A DNA stretch of 64,000 nt from contig NC_015167.1 of NCBI RefSeq assembly GCF_000190595.1, positions 3,394,501 through 3,458,500 on the forward strand, written 5' to 3'. The notes under the pieces are model-generated. The model had not been told where the DNA came from. It saw only the letters and a list, made by a program, of their open reading frames with translations, and made no database searches. The position numbers were made by a program, and so were the translations under genes. This DNA is from Cellulophaga lytica DSM 7489. GTDB taxonomy: Bacteria; Bacteroidota; Bacteroidia; Flavobacteriales; Flavobacteriaceae. Below, piece after piece: positions 8,814-18,671 of this stretch (positions are counted from its first letter, which is position 1; every line of letters starts with the position of its first letter).

Positions 8814-10670
8814 TTAGTTGTCCTCGATTAAATCAAGTTCTACTTTAAGATTTTCTATAATAAATTTTTGGCGGTCTGGCGTATTTTTACCCATGTAAAA
8901 ACTAAGCAATTGCTCTATAGACATTGCCTTGTCTAACATCACAGGTTCTAAACGAATATCATCACCAATAAAATGTTTAAACTCATCTGGTGAAATTTCA
9001 CCCAAACCTTTAAATCGGGTAATTTCTGGTTTGCCAGTTAATTTTTCTATTGCTTCAGCTTTTTCTTCTGGACTGTAACAGTAATATGTTTGTTTTTTAT
9101 TACGAACCCTAAAAAGAGGCGTTTGCAATATGTACAAATGATTTTCTTTTATTAATTCTGGAAAAAATTGCAAAAAGAAGGTTATTAAAAGTAATCTAAT
9201 GTGCATACCATCTACATCGGCATCTGTTGCAATTACAATATTATTGTAACGCAAATCTTCCATAGACTCTTCTATGTTTAAAGCAGCTTGCAATAAATTA
9301 AATTCCTCATTCTCATACACTATCTTTTTAGACATTCCGTATGAGTTTAAAGGCTTACCACGCAAACTAAAAACAGCTTGTGTATTAACATCCCTAGATT
9401 TTGTTATAGATCCTGATGCAGAATCTCCCTCGGTAATAAATAAGGTAGACTCTAATCTTCTATCCTTTTTTAAATCTCCCAAGTGAACACGGCAATCTCT
9501 CAGCTTTTTATTATGCAGACTGGCTTTTTTAGCTCTATCTCTTGCAAGCTTACGAATACCAGACAAGTCTTTACGCTCCCGTTCTGCTTGTATTATTTTA
9601 CGCTGTAACGCTTCTGCTGTTTCAGGGTTTTTATGAAGGTAATTATCTAGATACTTACCAACAAAATCATTTATATAAGTACGTACAGTTGGGTAGTTAC
9701 CTCCCATATCTGTAGAACCAAGTTTTGTTTTAGTCTGACTTTCAAAAACAGGCTCCATTACTTTTATTGATACCGCAGAAATAATAGACTTTCGAATATC
9801 TGAAGCCTCATAATTTTTTCCGTAAAAATCCCTAATTGTTTTTACTATAGCCTCTCTAAAAGCAGATTGATGAGTACCTCCTTGTGTAGTGTGCTGACCA
9901 TTAACAAAGGACTGATACTCCTCACTATATTGCGTTTTACTGTGCGTTATAGCTATTTCTATATCATCACCTTTTAAATGAATGATAGGATACAGTAAAT
10001 CCTCAACATTATTATTATCCTCCAAAAGATCTTTAAGTCCATTTTCAGAAAAATATTTTTCACCATTAAAAACTATAGTCAACCCAGGATTTAGGTACAC
10101 GTAGTTTTTAAGCATACGTACCACATACTCATTTCTGTACTTATAGTTTTTAAATATAGTTTCATCTGGTGTAAACGAAACTTTTGTGCCTTTTCTTTTA
10201 GAGCTATCTACAGGGCCTTCTTCTGCAACTAAATTACCTTGACTAAACTCAGCCCACTTAGATTGCCCTTCTCTAGATGATTCTACCTTAAAAAAGTTAG
10301 ACAGTGCATTTACAGCTTTGGTACCTACACCATTTAAACCAACAGATTTTTTAAAGGCCTTAGAGTCATACTTACCACCTGTATTCATCTTAGATACTAC
10401 ATCTACAACTTTACCAAGCGGAATACCACGACCATAATCACGAACCTTAACTAAATTATCTTTTATGTTAATTTCTATGGTTTTTCCTGCACCCATTACA
10501 AACTCATCTATACAGTTATCTAAAACTTCTTTTAAAAGAATATAGATACCGTCATCTGCAGATGAACCATCGCCTAATTTACCAATATACATCCCCGGAC
10601 GCATACGTATATGCTCTTTCCAATCTAAGGAACGAATATTGTCTTCAGTATATTTAGTATTGTCTGACAT
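8814..10670 (-). CDS. parE: DNA topoisomerase IV subunit B
   Basis: This is the ATPase subunit of topoisomerase IV, 618 residues. The GHKL ATP site is complete: a glutamate and DN at EVLDN (48-52), RDYGRGIP near 77-84, and [14 protein letters not shown] at 111-124. The Toprim domain has EGDSASG at 414-420 and DADVDG at 483-488, which hold the metals for strand cleavage. The length is close to that of ParE and shorter than GyrB proteins with insertions. It heads the parE-parC pair. The 229-base gap upstream contains the ychF terminator and otherwise no gene. Confidence 0.95.
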   Translation of the reverse strand: MSDNTKYTEDNIRSLDWKEHIRMRPGMYIGKLGDGSSADDGIYILLKEVLDNCIDEFVMGAGKTIEINIKDNLVKVRDYGRGIPLGKVVDVVSKMNTGGKYDSKAFKKSVGLNGVGTKAVNALSNFFKVESSREGQSKWAEFSQGNLVAEEGPVDSSKRKGTKVSFTPDETIFKNYKYRNEYVVRMLKNYVYLNPGLTIVFNGEKYFSENGLKDLLEDNNNVEDLLYPIIHLKGDDIEIAITHSKTQYSEEYQSFVNGQHTTQGGTHQSAFREAIVKTIRDFYGKNYEASDIRKSIISAVSIKVMEPVFESQTKTKLGSTDMGGNYPTVRTYINDFVGKYLDNYLHKNPETAEALQRKIIQAERERKDLSGIRKLARDRAKKASLHNKKLRDCRVHLGDLKKDRRLESTLFITEGDSASGSITKSRDVNTQAVFSLRGKPLNSYGMSKKIVYENEEFNLLQAALNIEESMEDLRYNNIVIATDADVDGMHIRLLLITFFLQFFPELIKENHLYILQTPLFRVRNKKQTYYCYSPEEKAEAIEKLTGKPEITRFKGLGEISPDEFKHFIGDDIRLEPVMLDKAMSIEQLLSFYMGKNTPDRQKFIIENLKVELDLIEDN

Positions 10671-10841
10671 TGATTTAGGATAATTGCAGTTTGCACGCTA
10701 ATATAGTAAGTGTTAGAAAAAAATGAAACACCTACAGCTTAAAGTAATTAACAATAGTACATTTAATTTTGTTGATATATAGAAATTAAGTAGTTACAAT
10801 TAAGAAATAAGATAAAAAATTCATCATTTTAACTTTATAGC

Positions 10842-10875
10842 ACAAAAAAATGCTGCAACAAGGTTACAGCATTTT
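10842..10875 (-). terminator. Intrinsic terminator after ychF
   Basis: On the minus strand AAAATGCTG (10875-10867) pairs with CAGCATTTT (10855-10847) around an 11-base loop, and further T residues follow. It lies 25 bases beyond the ychF stop. Confidence 0.85.
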
Positions 10876-10899
10876 AAAATATATTAGTTCCGTAAATAG

Positions 10900-11994
10900 T
10901 TACACATTAAATCTAAAGTGCATAACATCTCCATCTTTTACAATATACTCTTTACCTTCTACACGCATTTTTCCTGCTTCTTTAACTTTAGCTTCGCTAC
11001 CGTAAGTAACATAGTCATTATAAGCAATAACTTCTGCACGTATAAAACCTTTTTCAAAATCTGTATGTATAACACCTGCAGCTTGTGGTGCAGTGGCACC
11101 AATTGGTATAGTCCAAGCTCTAACCTCTTTAACACCTGCAGTAAAATAGGTCTCTAAATTTAATAATTTATAAGCCCCTCTAATTAACTTAGCAGAACCA
11201 GGCTCTTCTAAACCTAAATCTTCTAAAAACATTTGGCGCTCCTCATAACTATCTAACTCTGTAATATCTGCTTCTGTACCTACTGCTAAGAAAATAACTT
11301 CTGCATTTTCTTTAGCTACAGCTTCTTTAACTTTTTCTACATATTCATTACCATTTACAGCTGCATCTTCATCTACATTACAAACATACATTACTGGCTT
11401 ATCTGTAATAAACTGTAGTGGCTTAACATACTCTAAATGGTCTTTTTCTTCAACCTCTATAGCTCTAACAGAAACTCCAGCTTCTAATCCTTCTTTTAAC
11501 TTTAAAAGAATAGCCTCTTCTTTCTGCGCCTCTTTATTTCCTGTTTTAGCAGTACGTTTTACTTTTTCTAGCTTTTTATCTACAGTTTCCAAATCTTTTA
11601 ACTGCAATTCCATATCTATGGTTTCTTTATCTCTAATAGGATCTACAGAACCATCTACGTGTACAATATTATCATTATTAAAGCAGCGTAATACGTGTAA
11701 AATAGCATCAGTTTCTCTAATGTTTCCTAAAAACTGATTTCCTAAACCTTCTCCTTTACTTGCACCTTTTACAAGACCTGCAATATCTACAATCTCTACA
11801 GTTGCTGGCAAAACACGCTCTGGGTTCACCAATTCTTCTAATTTTTGCAACCTTGCATCTGGTACATTAACAACACCAATATTAGGCTCTATAGTACAAA
11901 ACGGAAAATTTGCGCTTTGCGCTTTTGCATTAGATAAACAATTAAAAAGGGTAGATTTCCCTACGTTTGGCAATCCAACAATACCTGCTTTCAT
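10900..11994 (-). CDS. ychF: Redox-regulated ATPase YchF (Obg-related)
   Basis: This 364-residue TRAFAC-class P-loop protein shows the YchF pattern. The Walker A motif is GLPNVGKST at residues 7-15, the switch/G3 region is [17 protein letters not shown] near 70-86, and the NKxD motif is replaced by NVDE near 205. That replacement is what makes the subfamily prefer ATP over GTP. A coiled coil (about 130-175) and a C-terminal TGS domain (from about 280) complete it. YchF binds ribosomes and affects stress responses in other bacteria. It is monocistronic here, with its own promoter and terminator. Confidence 0.96.
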   Translation of the reverse strand: MKAGIVGLPNVGKSTLFNCLSNAKAQSANFPFCTIEPNIGVVNVPDARLQKLEELVNPERVLPATVEIVDIAGLVKGASKGEGLGNQFLGNIRETDAILHVLRCFNNDNIVHVDGSVDPIRDKETIDMELQLKDLETVDKKLEKVKRTAKTGNKEAQKEEAILLKLKEGLEAGVSVRAIEVEEKDHLEYVKPLQFITDKPVMYVCNVDEDAAVNGNEYVEKVKEAVAKENAEVIFLAVGTEADITELDSYEERQMFLEDLGLEEPGSAKLIRGAYKLLNLETYFTAGVKEVRAWTIPIGATAPQAAGVIHTDFEKGFIRAEVIAYNDYVTYGSEAKVKEAGKMRVEGKEYIVKDGDVMHFRFNV

Positions 11995-12017
11995 TTCAAA
12001 TTCTATTTTTAGTGCCG

Positions 12018-12049
12018 CAAATATACCATTTATAAATTTTCAAGAACAA
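12018..12049 (-). promoter_or_regulatory. Bacteroidota-type promoter for ychF
   Basis: On the minus strand TTG (12049-12047) is followed after 21 bases by TATATTTG (12025-12018). This matches the TTG / TAnnTTTG pattern, 24 bases upstream of the ychF start. Confidence 0.6.
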
Positions 12050-12102
12050 ATAAAACGTTTTTCATTACCTTTAGATTTATAAAAACCTAAATATCAACCT
12101 AT

Positions 12103-14793
12103 ATGAAAAAAAATTGCATTCTTATTTTTAGTCTTTTATGCTTCTCGTTCGCGTTTAGTCAATCTACAATCACAGGTACTGTGGTAGATGATGAAGGAGC
12201 ACCACTAGCCGGAGTAAACATTCTTGAAAAAGGCACAACAAACGGAACATCTACAGATTTTGATGGTAAATATACTATTGATGCCCAAGCAAATGCCACA
12301 CTAATTTTTAGTTACATAGGCTTTACTACACAAGAAATAAGCGTTTCTGGTAAAACAACTATTAATGTAACCTTGTCTGAGGGTATGCTGCTAGATGAAA
12401 TACAACTGGTTGGCTCTAGAAGCCCTAAGCGTACTGCAACAGACACGGCAGTACCAATAGATGTGTTAGATGTTGCAGAAATAGCCTCTAATACAGGAAA
12501 AGTAGAAGTTAACGATATTTTACAATACGCAGCTCCTTCTTTTAACGCAACAAAACAGTCGGGTTCTGATGGTGCAGACCATATTGTACCTGCTAGTTTA
12601 AGAGGTTTAGGCCCAGACCAAACACTGGTACTAGTAAACGGAAAAAGAAGACACCAATCTTCTTTGGTAAACATTTTTGGAACTAGAGGTCGTGGTAACT
12701 CTGGTACAGATTTAAATGCTATTCCTGCTTCTGCAATTAAAAGAATTGAAGTTTTAAGAGATGGCGCCTCTGCACAGTATGGATCTGATGCCATTGCTGG
12801 TGTAATAAATATTGTACTAAAAAATAACACTAACGGATTTTCTGGTGGAATTACATACGGAGCCTACAGTACTGCTATTGGAGATGGATGGGCAGAAGAA
12901 ACAGGAGAAACTCTTTATAATGTTGAAGGTGAAAACAGACTGGATGGAAAAGAGAAAAATTTTGATGGAGAAACCACCAAAATAGATCTTAATTACGGTA
13001 TGGCTCTTGGCGAAAATGGCGGTTTCTTTAATGTTACAACCGAATTTTTATCTAAAGAAAAAACACTTAGACCAGGATTTAGCTGGAGAAAAGGTTATGG
13101 TGGCGCTGCAATAGATGGTTTTAATTTTATGATTAATTCTGCAGTTCCTATTGATGAAAATACTGAAGTTTACGCCTTTGGTGGTAGAAACTATAGAGAC
13201 ACTAACGCCAATGCATTTTCTAGAGATGGTTTTGCGGATGGCGACAATAGAGCCGTACCTAGCTTATATCCAGACGGGTTTACTCCTCAAATTACATCAT
13301 TAATTACAGATGTTTCTGTTTCTGCAGGTGTTAGAAGCAAAACTAAAAATGGATGGAACGTAGATTTTAACAATACTTACGGTAAAAACAACTTTCATTA
13401 TTTTGTAAAAAATACAAACAACGCTTCTATGCAAGATGCTTCTCCTACGGATTTTGATGCAGGAGGACACTACCTTTCTATGAATACAACAGGATTAGAA
13501 CTTAATAAGTATTTTGAAGATGTTGCAGCCGGTTTAAACGTTGCATACGGATTTGAATACCGCACAGAAAACTTTGGTATTTTTTCTGGTGAAGAAGCTT
13601 CTTACTCCTTATATGATGAAAATGGCGTAGTACTTACAAATCCTGCTACACAAACTGCAGCTCAAGACAGTAACGGAGATGATTTACCAGGAAGCTCGCA
13701 AGGTTTTCCGGGATACAGCCCTGCTAATGAGGTAGACCGCAGCAGAACCAATTACGGTATTTATGTAGATTCTGAGTTAAATGTTAGCGACCAATTTATG
13801 GTTGGTGGCGCCTTACGTTATGAAAACTATAGTGATTTTGGTAACACTTTTAACTTTAAACTAGCAAGTAGATATAAGGTTAATGATAATTTAGCTTTTA
13901 GAGGATCTGTTTCTACAGGTTTTAGAGCGCCTTCTTTAGCGCAACTATACTACAACTTAATATTTACAAATATTGTTGCTGGCAAATCTGTACCTTCTTT
14001 ACTATCTGCTAATAACAGCACAGTAACAAAGGCTTTTGGAATAGGACGGTTAAACGAAGAAAAAGCAGTAAATGCTAGTTTAGGGTTTACTTATACAAAT
14101 GGCGGTTTTTCTGCAACTATAGACGCTTATTCTATTGCTGTTGATGACCGTATTATTTTAACGGATAACTTTACAGACCAAACTGTACTTGGACCTTTAG
14201 GTGTAGATGCAGCACAATTTTTTGCAAATGGCGTAGATACCAGAACTACTGGTTTAGATATTGTGCTTAATTACACTACTGCAATTGGCGCAAACGGAAA
14301 AGCTAATATTGGACTAATTGGTAACTTTAATGATTTAGAGGTAAAAGAAATACACAATGGCAATTTAAATGAATTTACTTTCTTTGGACCTTTTTCTCAA
14401 GCTTATTTAGAAGCCGCTGCACCAGATTATAAATTTGGACTTAACCTAGGATATTCTACTCCTAAGTTTAACGCACAAGCTACTTTAACGCAGTTTAGCG
14501 AAGTAGAATTGCAAGATTTTCAGTGGGTAGATACACCTGCAACTACACAAGCAGAAGCAGATTTATTATACCCAGTAGCTACAGATATTTATGAAGCTGC
14601 ACTAGTTGTAGATTTAAGTATTGGCTATCAGTTTTGTAAAAATTTAAAACTTACAGTTGGTGCTAATAACTTATTTAATGAGTACCCTACTCCACAATTT
14701 GATGGATGGACAGATCAAGGTGGTTTAGCAGATTCTGTACAAATGGGCTCAGACGGAACTTATATTTTTAGCAGAATAAACTTTAACTTCTAA
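12103..14793 (+). CDS. TonB-dependent outer-membrane receptor
   Basis: This 896-residue receptor begins with a signal peptide (cleavage after about residue 19, FAFSQ). A carboxypeptidase-regulatory-like beta-sandwich follows (about 21-95, TITGTVVDDEGAPLAGVNI), then a plug domain (about 115-235, with VLRDGASAQYGSDAIAG) and a 22-strand barrel ending in Phe896. The plug and barrel resemble siderophore or vitamin receptors rather than SusC, and no susD-like gene follows. It stands alone between ychF and the ferredoxin gene. The substrate is unknown; iron chelates or another small organic ligand are reasonable guesses. A strong terminator follows. Confidence 0.92.
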   Translation: MKKNCILIFSLLCFSFAFSQSTITGTVVDDEGAPLAGVNILEKGTTNGTSTDFDGKYTIDAQANATLIFSYIGFTTQEISVSGKTTINVTLSEGMLLDEIQLVGSRSPKRTATDTAVPIDVLDVAEIASNTGKVEVNDILQYAAPSFNATKQSGSDGADHIVPASLRGLGPDQTLVLVNGKRRHQSSLVNIFGTRGRGNSGTDLNAIPASAIKRIEVLRDGASAQYGSDAIAGVINIVLKNNTNGFSGGITYGAYSTAIGDGWAEETGETLYNVEGENRLDGKEKNFDGETTKIDLNYGMALGENGGFFNVTTEFLSKEKTLRPGFSWRKGYGGAAIDGFNFMINSAVPIDENTEVYAFGGRNYRDTNANAFSRDGFADGDNRAVPSLYPDGFTPQITSLITDVSVSAGVRSKTKNGWNVDFNNTYGKNNFHYFVKNTNNASMQDASPTDFDAGGHYLSMNTTGLELNKYFEDVAAGLNVAYGFEYRTENFGIFSGEEASYSLYDENGVVLTNPATQTAAQDSNGDDLPGSSQGFPGYSPANEVDRSRTNYGIYVDSELNVSDQFMVGGALRYENYSDFGNTFNFKLASRYKVNDNLAFRGSVSTGFRAPSLAQLYYNLIFTNIVAGKSVPSLLSANNSTVTKAFGIGRLNEEKAVNASLGFTYTNGGFSATIDAYSIAVDDRIILTDNFTDQTVLGPLGVDAAQFFANGVDTRTTGLDIVLNYTTAIGANGKANIGLIGNFNDLEVKEIHNGNLNEFTFFGPFSQAYLEAAAPDYKFGLNLGYSTPKFNAQATLTQFSEVELQDFQWVDTPATTQAEADLLYPVATDIYEAALVVDLSIGYQFCKNLKLTVGANNLFNEYPTPQFDGWTDQGGLADSVQMGSDGTYIFSRINFNF

Positions 14794-14814
14794 GAGTAGA
14801 TAATATACAAACAC

Positions 14815-14848
14815 AAAAAAGCGAGGATATAATATCCTCGCTTTTTTT
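14815..14848. terminator. Bidirectional intrinsic terminator
   Basis: GCGAGGATA (14821-14829) pairs with TATCCTCGC (14833-14841) around a three-base loop, flanked by A6 and T7. It serves the plus-strand receptor gene and the convergent ferredoxin gene. Confidence 0.94.
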
Positions 14849-14879
14849 ATCATAAATAATACGTAAAACTCTTTTACTA

Positions 14880-15233
14880 CTACCCTTCTGGGTGCATAAA
14901 ACGTTGCTTTGCTAAAAGTTCTTCTTCAGTTTCTACAATGTCATCATCCGGCACACAACAGTCTACAGGGCAAACAGCAGCACACTGAGGCTCTTCATGA
15001 AATCCTTTACACTCCGTACACTTGTCTGGAGATATATAGTAAATTTCATCACTAATAGGCTCTTGAGACTCTTCAGCATCAACCTCTTTACCATTTGGTA
15101 AAACAATTGTACCTTCTAAAGATGTACCATCTGCATATCTCCAATCGTCTGCACCTTCATATATTGCTGTATTTGGACATTCTGGCTCGCAAGCTCCACA
15201 ATTAATACATTCGTCTGTTATTATTATTGCCAT
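14880..15233 (-). CDS. 4Fe-4S dicluster ferredoxin
   Basis: This 117-residue cytoplasmic electron carrier has two cysteine clusters. The first is C9-C12-C15-C19 (CxxCxxCxxxC) and the second is around C72, C75, C84 and C88. An acidic insertion of about 45 residues lies between them. This spacing is typical of the larger two-[4Fe-4S] ferredoxins of Bacteroidota. It is divergent from the acyl-CoA reductase gene with overlapping promoter elements, so the two are probably co-regulated. The partner enzymes are not evident. Confidence 0.93.
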   Translation of the reverse strand: MAIIITDECINCGACEPECPNTAIYEGADDWRYADGTSLEGTIVLPNGKEVDAEESQEPISDEIYYISPDKCTECKGFHEEPQCAAVCPVDCCVPDDDIVETEEELLAKQRFMHPEG

Positions 15234-15252
15234 AATTTATATCAATTTTTAG

Positions 15253-15269
15253 ACTGATATTTAATCAGT
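15253..15269. promoter_or_regulatory. Inverted repeat in the ferredoxin / acyl-CoA reductase divergent region
   Basis: ACTGAT (15253-15258) and ATCAGT (15264-15269) form an inverted repeat around five bases. It lies just upstream of the plus-strand -7 element and within the ferredoxin leader, so a protein bound there could affect both genes. Confidence 0.35.
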
Positions 15270-15274
15270 ATATC

Positions 15275-15282
15275 TACTTTTG
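15275..15282 (+). promoter_or_regulatory. Probable -7 element for the acyl-CoA reductase gene
   Basis: TACTTTTG matches TAnnTTTG and lies 38 bases before the start codon at 15321. No TTG is visible at the expected distance. The inverted repeat at 15253-15269 occupies that position, which suggests an activator-dependent promoter. Confidence 0.4.
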
Positions 15283-15284
15283 CA

Positions 15285-15315
15285 CAAAGGTAAACCCTAT
15301 TAAATCACTATACAA
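15285..15315 (-). promoter_or_regulatory. Bacteroidota-type promoter for the ferredoxin gene
   Basis: On the minus strand TTG (15315-15313) is followed after 20 bases by TACCTTTG (15292-15285). It lies 51 bases upstream of the ferredoxin start and fits the consensus fully. Confidence 0.6.
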
Positions 15316-15320
15316 ATAAA

Positions 15321-16382
15321 ATGGCTAAACTTGAAGATAGAATAGTTGCTTTTTCTGAATTAGGAACTTTGTTTGCAGATTATTACGAATTTGCAAACTC
15401 AGAAAAACAAGAAGAAAATACAAATGAATGGGTCTTAAAATTACAAGACGCAGTACATACAGCTAGCTTACACAACGGTTGGTTTACTGAAGAAAATATT
15501 CTTTTTTGCTTAAAAAATTGGAGTAATTTATTAACTCAAAAAAACTTAAATAATTGGTTTAAGTCATATGACTTAAATTTATTGAAAATCAAAAAAGTAG
15601 CCATAATAATGGCTGGTAACATTCCGCTTGTTGGTTTTCACGATTTTTTAGCAACCATATTAACAGGTAATACCGCTTTAATTAAGTTATCATCTAACGA
15701 TAAAATACTACTACCTTTTGTTTCTTCATTCTTAATAAAACAACTGCCAGAACTAGCAAACTCTATTACTTATGTAGACGGCAGATTAGAGGGGTTTGAT
15801 GCTGTTATAGCCACAGGAAGTGATAATACTGCAAGGTATTTTGAGCATTATTTTGGTAAAAAACCAAATATTATAAGAAAAAACAGAAATTCTGTTGCAG
15901 TTTTAACTGGCAACGAAACCAATGAGCAATTAGAAAATCTTGCTGAAGACATATTTACCTACTATGGCTTGGGTTGTAGAAGTGTTTCTAAACTATTTGT
16001 TCCTAAAGGATATAATTTTGATGCTTTTTTTAAAGCAATGTACCCTAAACAAGACATAATACACCACGTTAAGTACGCAAATAATTATGATTACAATAAA
16101 GCTGTGTACTTAATGAGTGAATTTAATATTTTAGAAAATGGATTTTTGATGATTAAGGAAGATGAAAGTTACGCTTCTCCTATTTCTTCTGTTTTTTATG
16201 AGTATTATGAGTCCTTAGACACTCTAAAACAAAAGCTTACCAATGATAACAATAAAATACAATGTGTTGTTGCTAGTGGCTTGTTAGAGAATGAAGTTGC
16301 TTTTGGACAAACACAACAACCTAGTTTAACAGACTATGCAGATAATATAGACACTGTTGAATTCTTGTTGAAAACATCCTAG
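15321..16382 (+). CDS. Acyl-CoA reductase, LuxC type
   Basis: A 353-residue protein related to the LuxC/acyl-CoA reductase branch of the aldehyde dehydrogenase superfamily, which reduces activated fatty acyl groups to aldehydes with NADPH. The nucleotide-binding part shows VAIIMAGNIPLVGFHDFLA (about 94-112). The GLGCRSVSK segment (near 218) holds the cysteine expected to form the acyl-thioester. It precedes serC-serA on the same strand by about 160 bases and is divergent from a ferredoxin, an arrangement I recall from other flavobacteria. The physiological substrate is unknown, and no other luminescence gene is present. Confidence 0.85.
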   Translation: MAKLEDRIVAFSELGTLFADYYEFANSEKQEENTNEWVLKLQDAVHTASLHNGWFTEENILFCLKNWSNLLTQKNLNNWFKSYDLNLLKIKKVAIIMAGNIPLVGFHDFLATILTGNTALIKLSSNDKILLPFVSSFLIKQLPELANSITYVDGRLEGFDAVIATGSDNTARYFEHYFGKKPNIIRKNRNSVAVLTGNETNEQLENLAEDIFTYYGLGCRSVSKLFVPKGYNFDAFFKAMYPKQDIIHHVKYANNYDYNKAVYLMSEFNILENGFLMIKEDESYASPISSVFYEYYESLDTLKQKLTNDNNKIQCVVASGLLENEVAFGQTQQPSLTDYADNIDTVEFLLKTS

Positions 16383-16543
16383 AATTAATTCAAATTAAAA
16401 AAGGTGTATTGTTATAAAATTTAGACCTTTACCTTATATTTAAATAAATTTAATAAAGCTATAAACAATTAAAAAACAATCAATTACTTATAGCTGCAAA
16501 CATAAATTGGCTAGCAAACCAATTACAAACAAAACACATACTA

Positions 16544-17608
16544 ATGAAAAAGCATAATTTTAGCGCAGGACCTTGTATTTTACCACAAGAAGTATTACTT
16601 AAAGCATCAGAAGCTGTTGTAGATTTTAATGGTTCTGGTTTATCGTTAATAGAAATATCTCACCGTAGTAAAGATTTTGTAACTGTTATGGAAACTGCAC
16701 AATCTTTAGCATTAGAGCACTTAGGGTTAACAGACAAAGGATACAAAGCATTGTTTTTACAAGGTGGTGCTAGTATGCAGTTTTTAATGACTGCCTATAA
16801 CTTATTAGAAACAAAGGCAGGCTACTTAAACACTGGTACTTGGAGTGATAAAGCTATTAAAGAAGCTAAAATGTTTGGTGAAATTGTAGAAGTAAGATCT
16901 TCTAAAGATAAAAACTACAACTACATACCTAAAAATTATATGGTTCCTGCAGATTTAGATTATTTTCATTTAACATCTAACAATACCATATTTGGAACAC
17001 AAATTAAGGAGTTTCCTAAAACTAAAGTCCCTGTAGTTTGTGATATGAGTTCAGATATCTTTTCTCGTAAATTAGATTTCTCTCAGTTTGATTTAATCTA
17101 TGCTGGGGCGCAAAAAAATATGGGCCCTGCTGGTACTACTTTAGTGGTTATAAAAGAAGATGTTCTGGGCAAAGTAACAAGACAAATACCTTCTATGTTA
17201 AACTACCAAGTACATATTAGTAAAGACAGTATGTTTAATACACCACCTGTTTTTGCTGTTTACACATCTATGTTAACAATGCAATGGCTAAAAGACCTTG
17301 GAGGTATAGAAGCTATTGAAGAAATAAACGATAAAAAAGCTCAGCTTTTATATTCCGAAATAGATTTAAACCCATTATTTAAAGGTTTTGCAGAAAAAGC
17401 AGACCGTTCTAATATGAATGCCACTTTTAATTTAACAGATGAAAAATTAAAAGAAACTTTTGATACTATGTGTAAAGAGGCTGGTATTAATGGTATTAAT
17501 GGCCACAGATCTGTTGGCGGCTACAGAGCTTCTATGTACAATGCATTGTCTTTAGATAGCGTAGGTACTTTGGTAGATGTTATGAGCGACTTAGAAAGAA
17601 AAGCATAA
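16544..17608 (+). CDS. serC: Phosphoserine aminotransferase
   Basis: This is a PLP-dependent class V aminotransferase of 354 residues. It makes phosphoserine from 3-phosphohydroxypyruvate and glutamate, and may act in PLP synthesis as well. The PLP lysine is Lys191 in AGAQKNMGPAG. The N-terminal FSAGPCILPQEVL and the LQGGASMQF phosphate-binding segment (72-80) are typical. It is followed after 27 bases by the serA-type gene, so the two first steps of serine synthesis are co-transcribed. The upstream 160 bases contain A+T-rich leader sequence with no clear element. Confidence 0.97.
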   Translation: MKKHNFSAGPCILPQEVLLKASEAVVDFNGSGLSLIEISHRSKDFVTVMETAQSLALEHLGLTDKGYKALFLQGGASMQFLMTAYNLLETKAGYLNTGTWSDKAIKEAKMFGEIVEVRSSKDKNYNYIPKNYMVPADLDYFHLTSNNTIFGTQIKEFPKTKVPVVCDMSSDIFSRKLDFSQFDLIYAGAQKNMGPAGTTLVVIKEDVLGKVTRQIPSMLNYQVHISKDSMFNTPPVFAVYTSMLTMQWLKDLGGIEAIEEINDKKAQLLYSEIDLNPLFKGFAEKADRSNMNATFNLTDEKLKETFDTMCKEAGINGINGHRSVGGYRASMYNALSLDSVGTLVDVMSDLERKA

Positions 17609-17635
17609 ATTGTTATAAATAATTTAAGATTACGT

Positions 17636-18589
17636 ATGAAAAAAATATTAGCAAACGACGGTATATCACAAAACGGTATAGACGCATTAGAAAAAGCTGG
17701 TTTTAAAGTAATTACCACTACTGTAGCACAAGAACAGCTTGCTAATTATATTAATGAACATAAAATTGCTGGGTTAATAGTACGTAGTGCCACCCAGGTA
17801 AAAAAAGATATTATAGACAACTGCCCTACTCTAGAATTAATTGGTCGTGGTGGCGTTGGTATGGATAATATTGATGTAGATTACGCAAAAGAAAAAGGCT
17901 TACACGTTATTAATACACCTTCTGCTTCTTCTGCTTCTGTAGCAGAACTTGTATTTGCACATTTATACAATGGTGTACGTTATTTATATGATGCCAATCG
18001 TATAATGCCCTTAGAGGGTGATAGCAAGTTTAAACAACTTAAAAAGGCCTACGCTAAAGGTGTAGAACTAAGAGGTAAAACAATAGGTATTATTGGTTTT
18101 GGTAAAATTGGTAAAGCTACAGCCCAAATAGCACTTGGTGTTGGCATGAAAGTAATTTACCATGATACGCAGGTAGATGAAGCTACTGTTACAGTGCCTT
18201 TTTTTGATGGACAAACAGTTTCCTTTAATTTAAAAAACACACCAAAAGATACACTTTTAAAAGAATCAGATTTTATTACAGTTCATGTTCCTGCACAAGC
18301 AAATTACACTATTGCTGATAGTGATTTTGATAAAATGAAAGACGGTGTTGGTATTATAAATGCTGCTCGTGGTGGCGCTTTAGATGAAGTTGCACTTGTA
18401 GATGCTTTAGAAGAAAATAAAGTTGCTTTTGCTGGTTTAGATGTATTTGAATCTGAACCTAATCCTGAAATAAGAATATTAATGCACCCTAAAATTTCTT
18501 TAACTCCGCATATTGGCGCTGCTACTAATGAAGCTCAAAATAGAATTGGAGAAGAATTAGCTGCTCAAATTGTAAGTTTACTAAAATAA
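17636..18589 (+). CDS. serA: D-3-phosphoglycerate dehydrogenase
   Basis: A D-2-hydroxyacid dehydrogenase of 317 residues, the short form without ACT or ASB regulatory domains. The NAD-binding signature is GIIGFGKIGKATAQIALG (about 150-167). The catalytic arginine lies in NAARGGALDE (about 241), with a glutamate in the FESEPNPE region and a histidine in LTPHIGAAT (about 286). Context decides the substrate: it follows serC directly, so it is taken as the first enzyme of serine synthesis. The missing regulatory domain suggests no serine feedback by the ACT route. Confidence 0.92.
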   Translation: MKKILANDGISQNGIDALEKAGFKVITTTVAQEQLANYINEHKIAGLIVRSATQVKKDIIDNCPTLELIGRGGVGMDNIDVDYAKEKGLHVINTPSASSASVAELVFAHLYNGVRYLYDANRIMPLEGDSKFKQLKKAYAKGVELRGKTIGIIGFGKIGKATAQIALGVGMKVIYHDTQVDEATVTVPFFDGQTVSFNLKNTPKDTLLKESDFITVHVPAQANYTIADSDFDKMKDGVGIINAARGGALDEVALVDALEENKVAFAGLDVFESEPNPEIRILMHPKISLTPHIGAATNEAQNRIGEELAAQIVSLLK

Positions 18590-18671
18590 GTGCAGATTAT
18601 CGGTTATTCTATAATAGCATTTATTTTTTTTGTAAATTGAAGCATTATTAAACATTAACTAAACAAATCAA

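Noticed and set aside
12312-12830. 172-residue open frame on the minus strand inside the TonB-dependent receptor gene
   Set aside because: It is antisense to a conserved plug domain, lacks any family feature, and is a by-product of codon use in the real gene.
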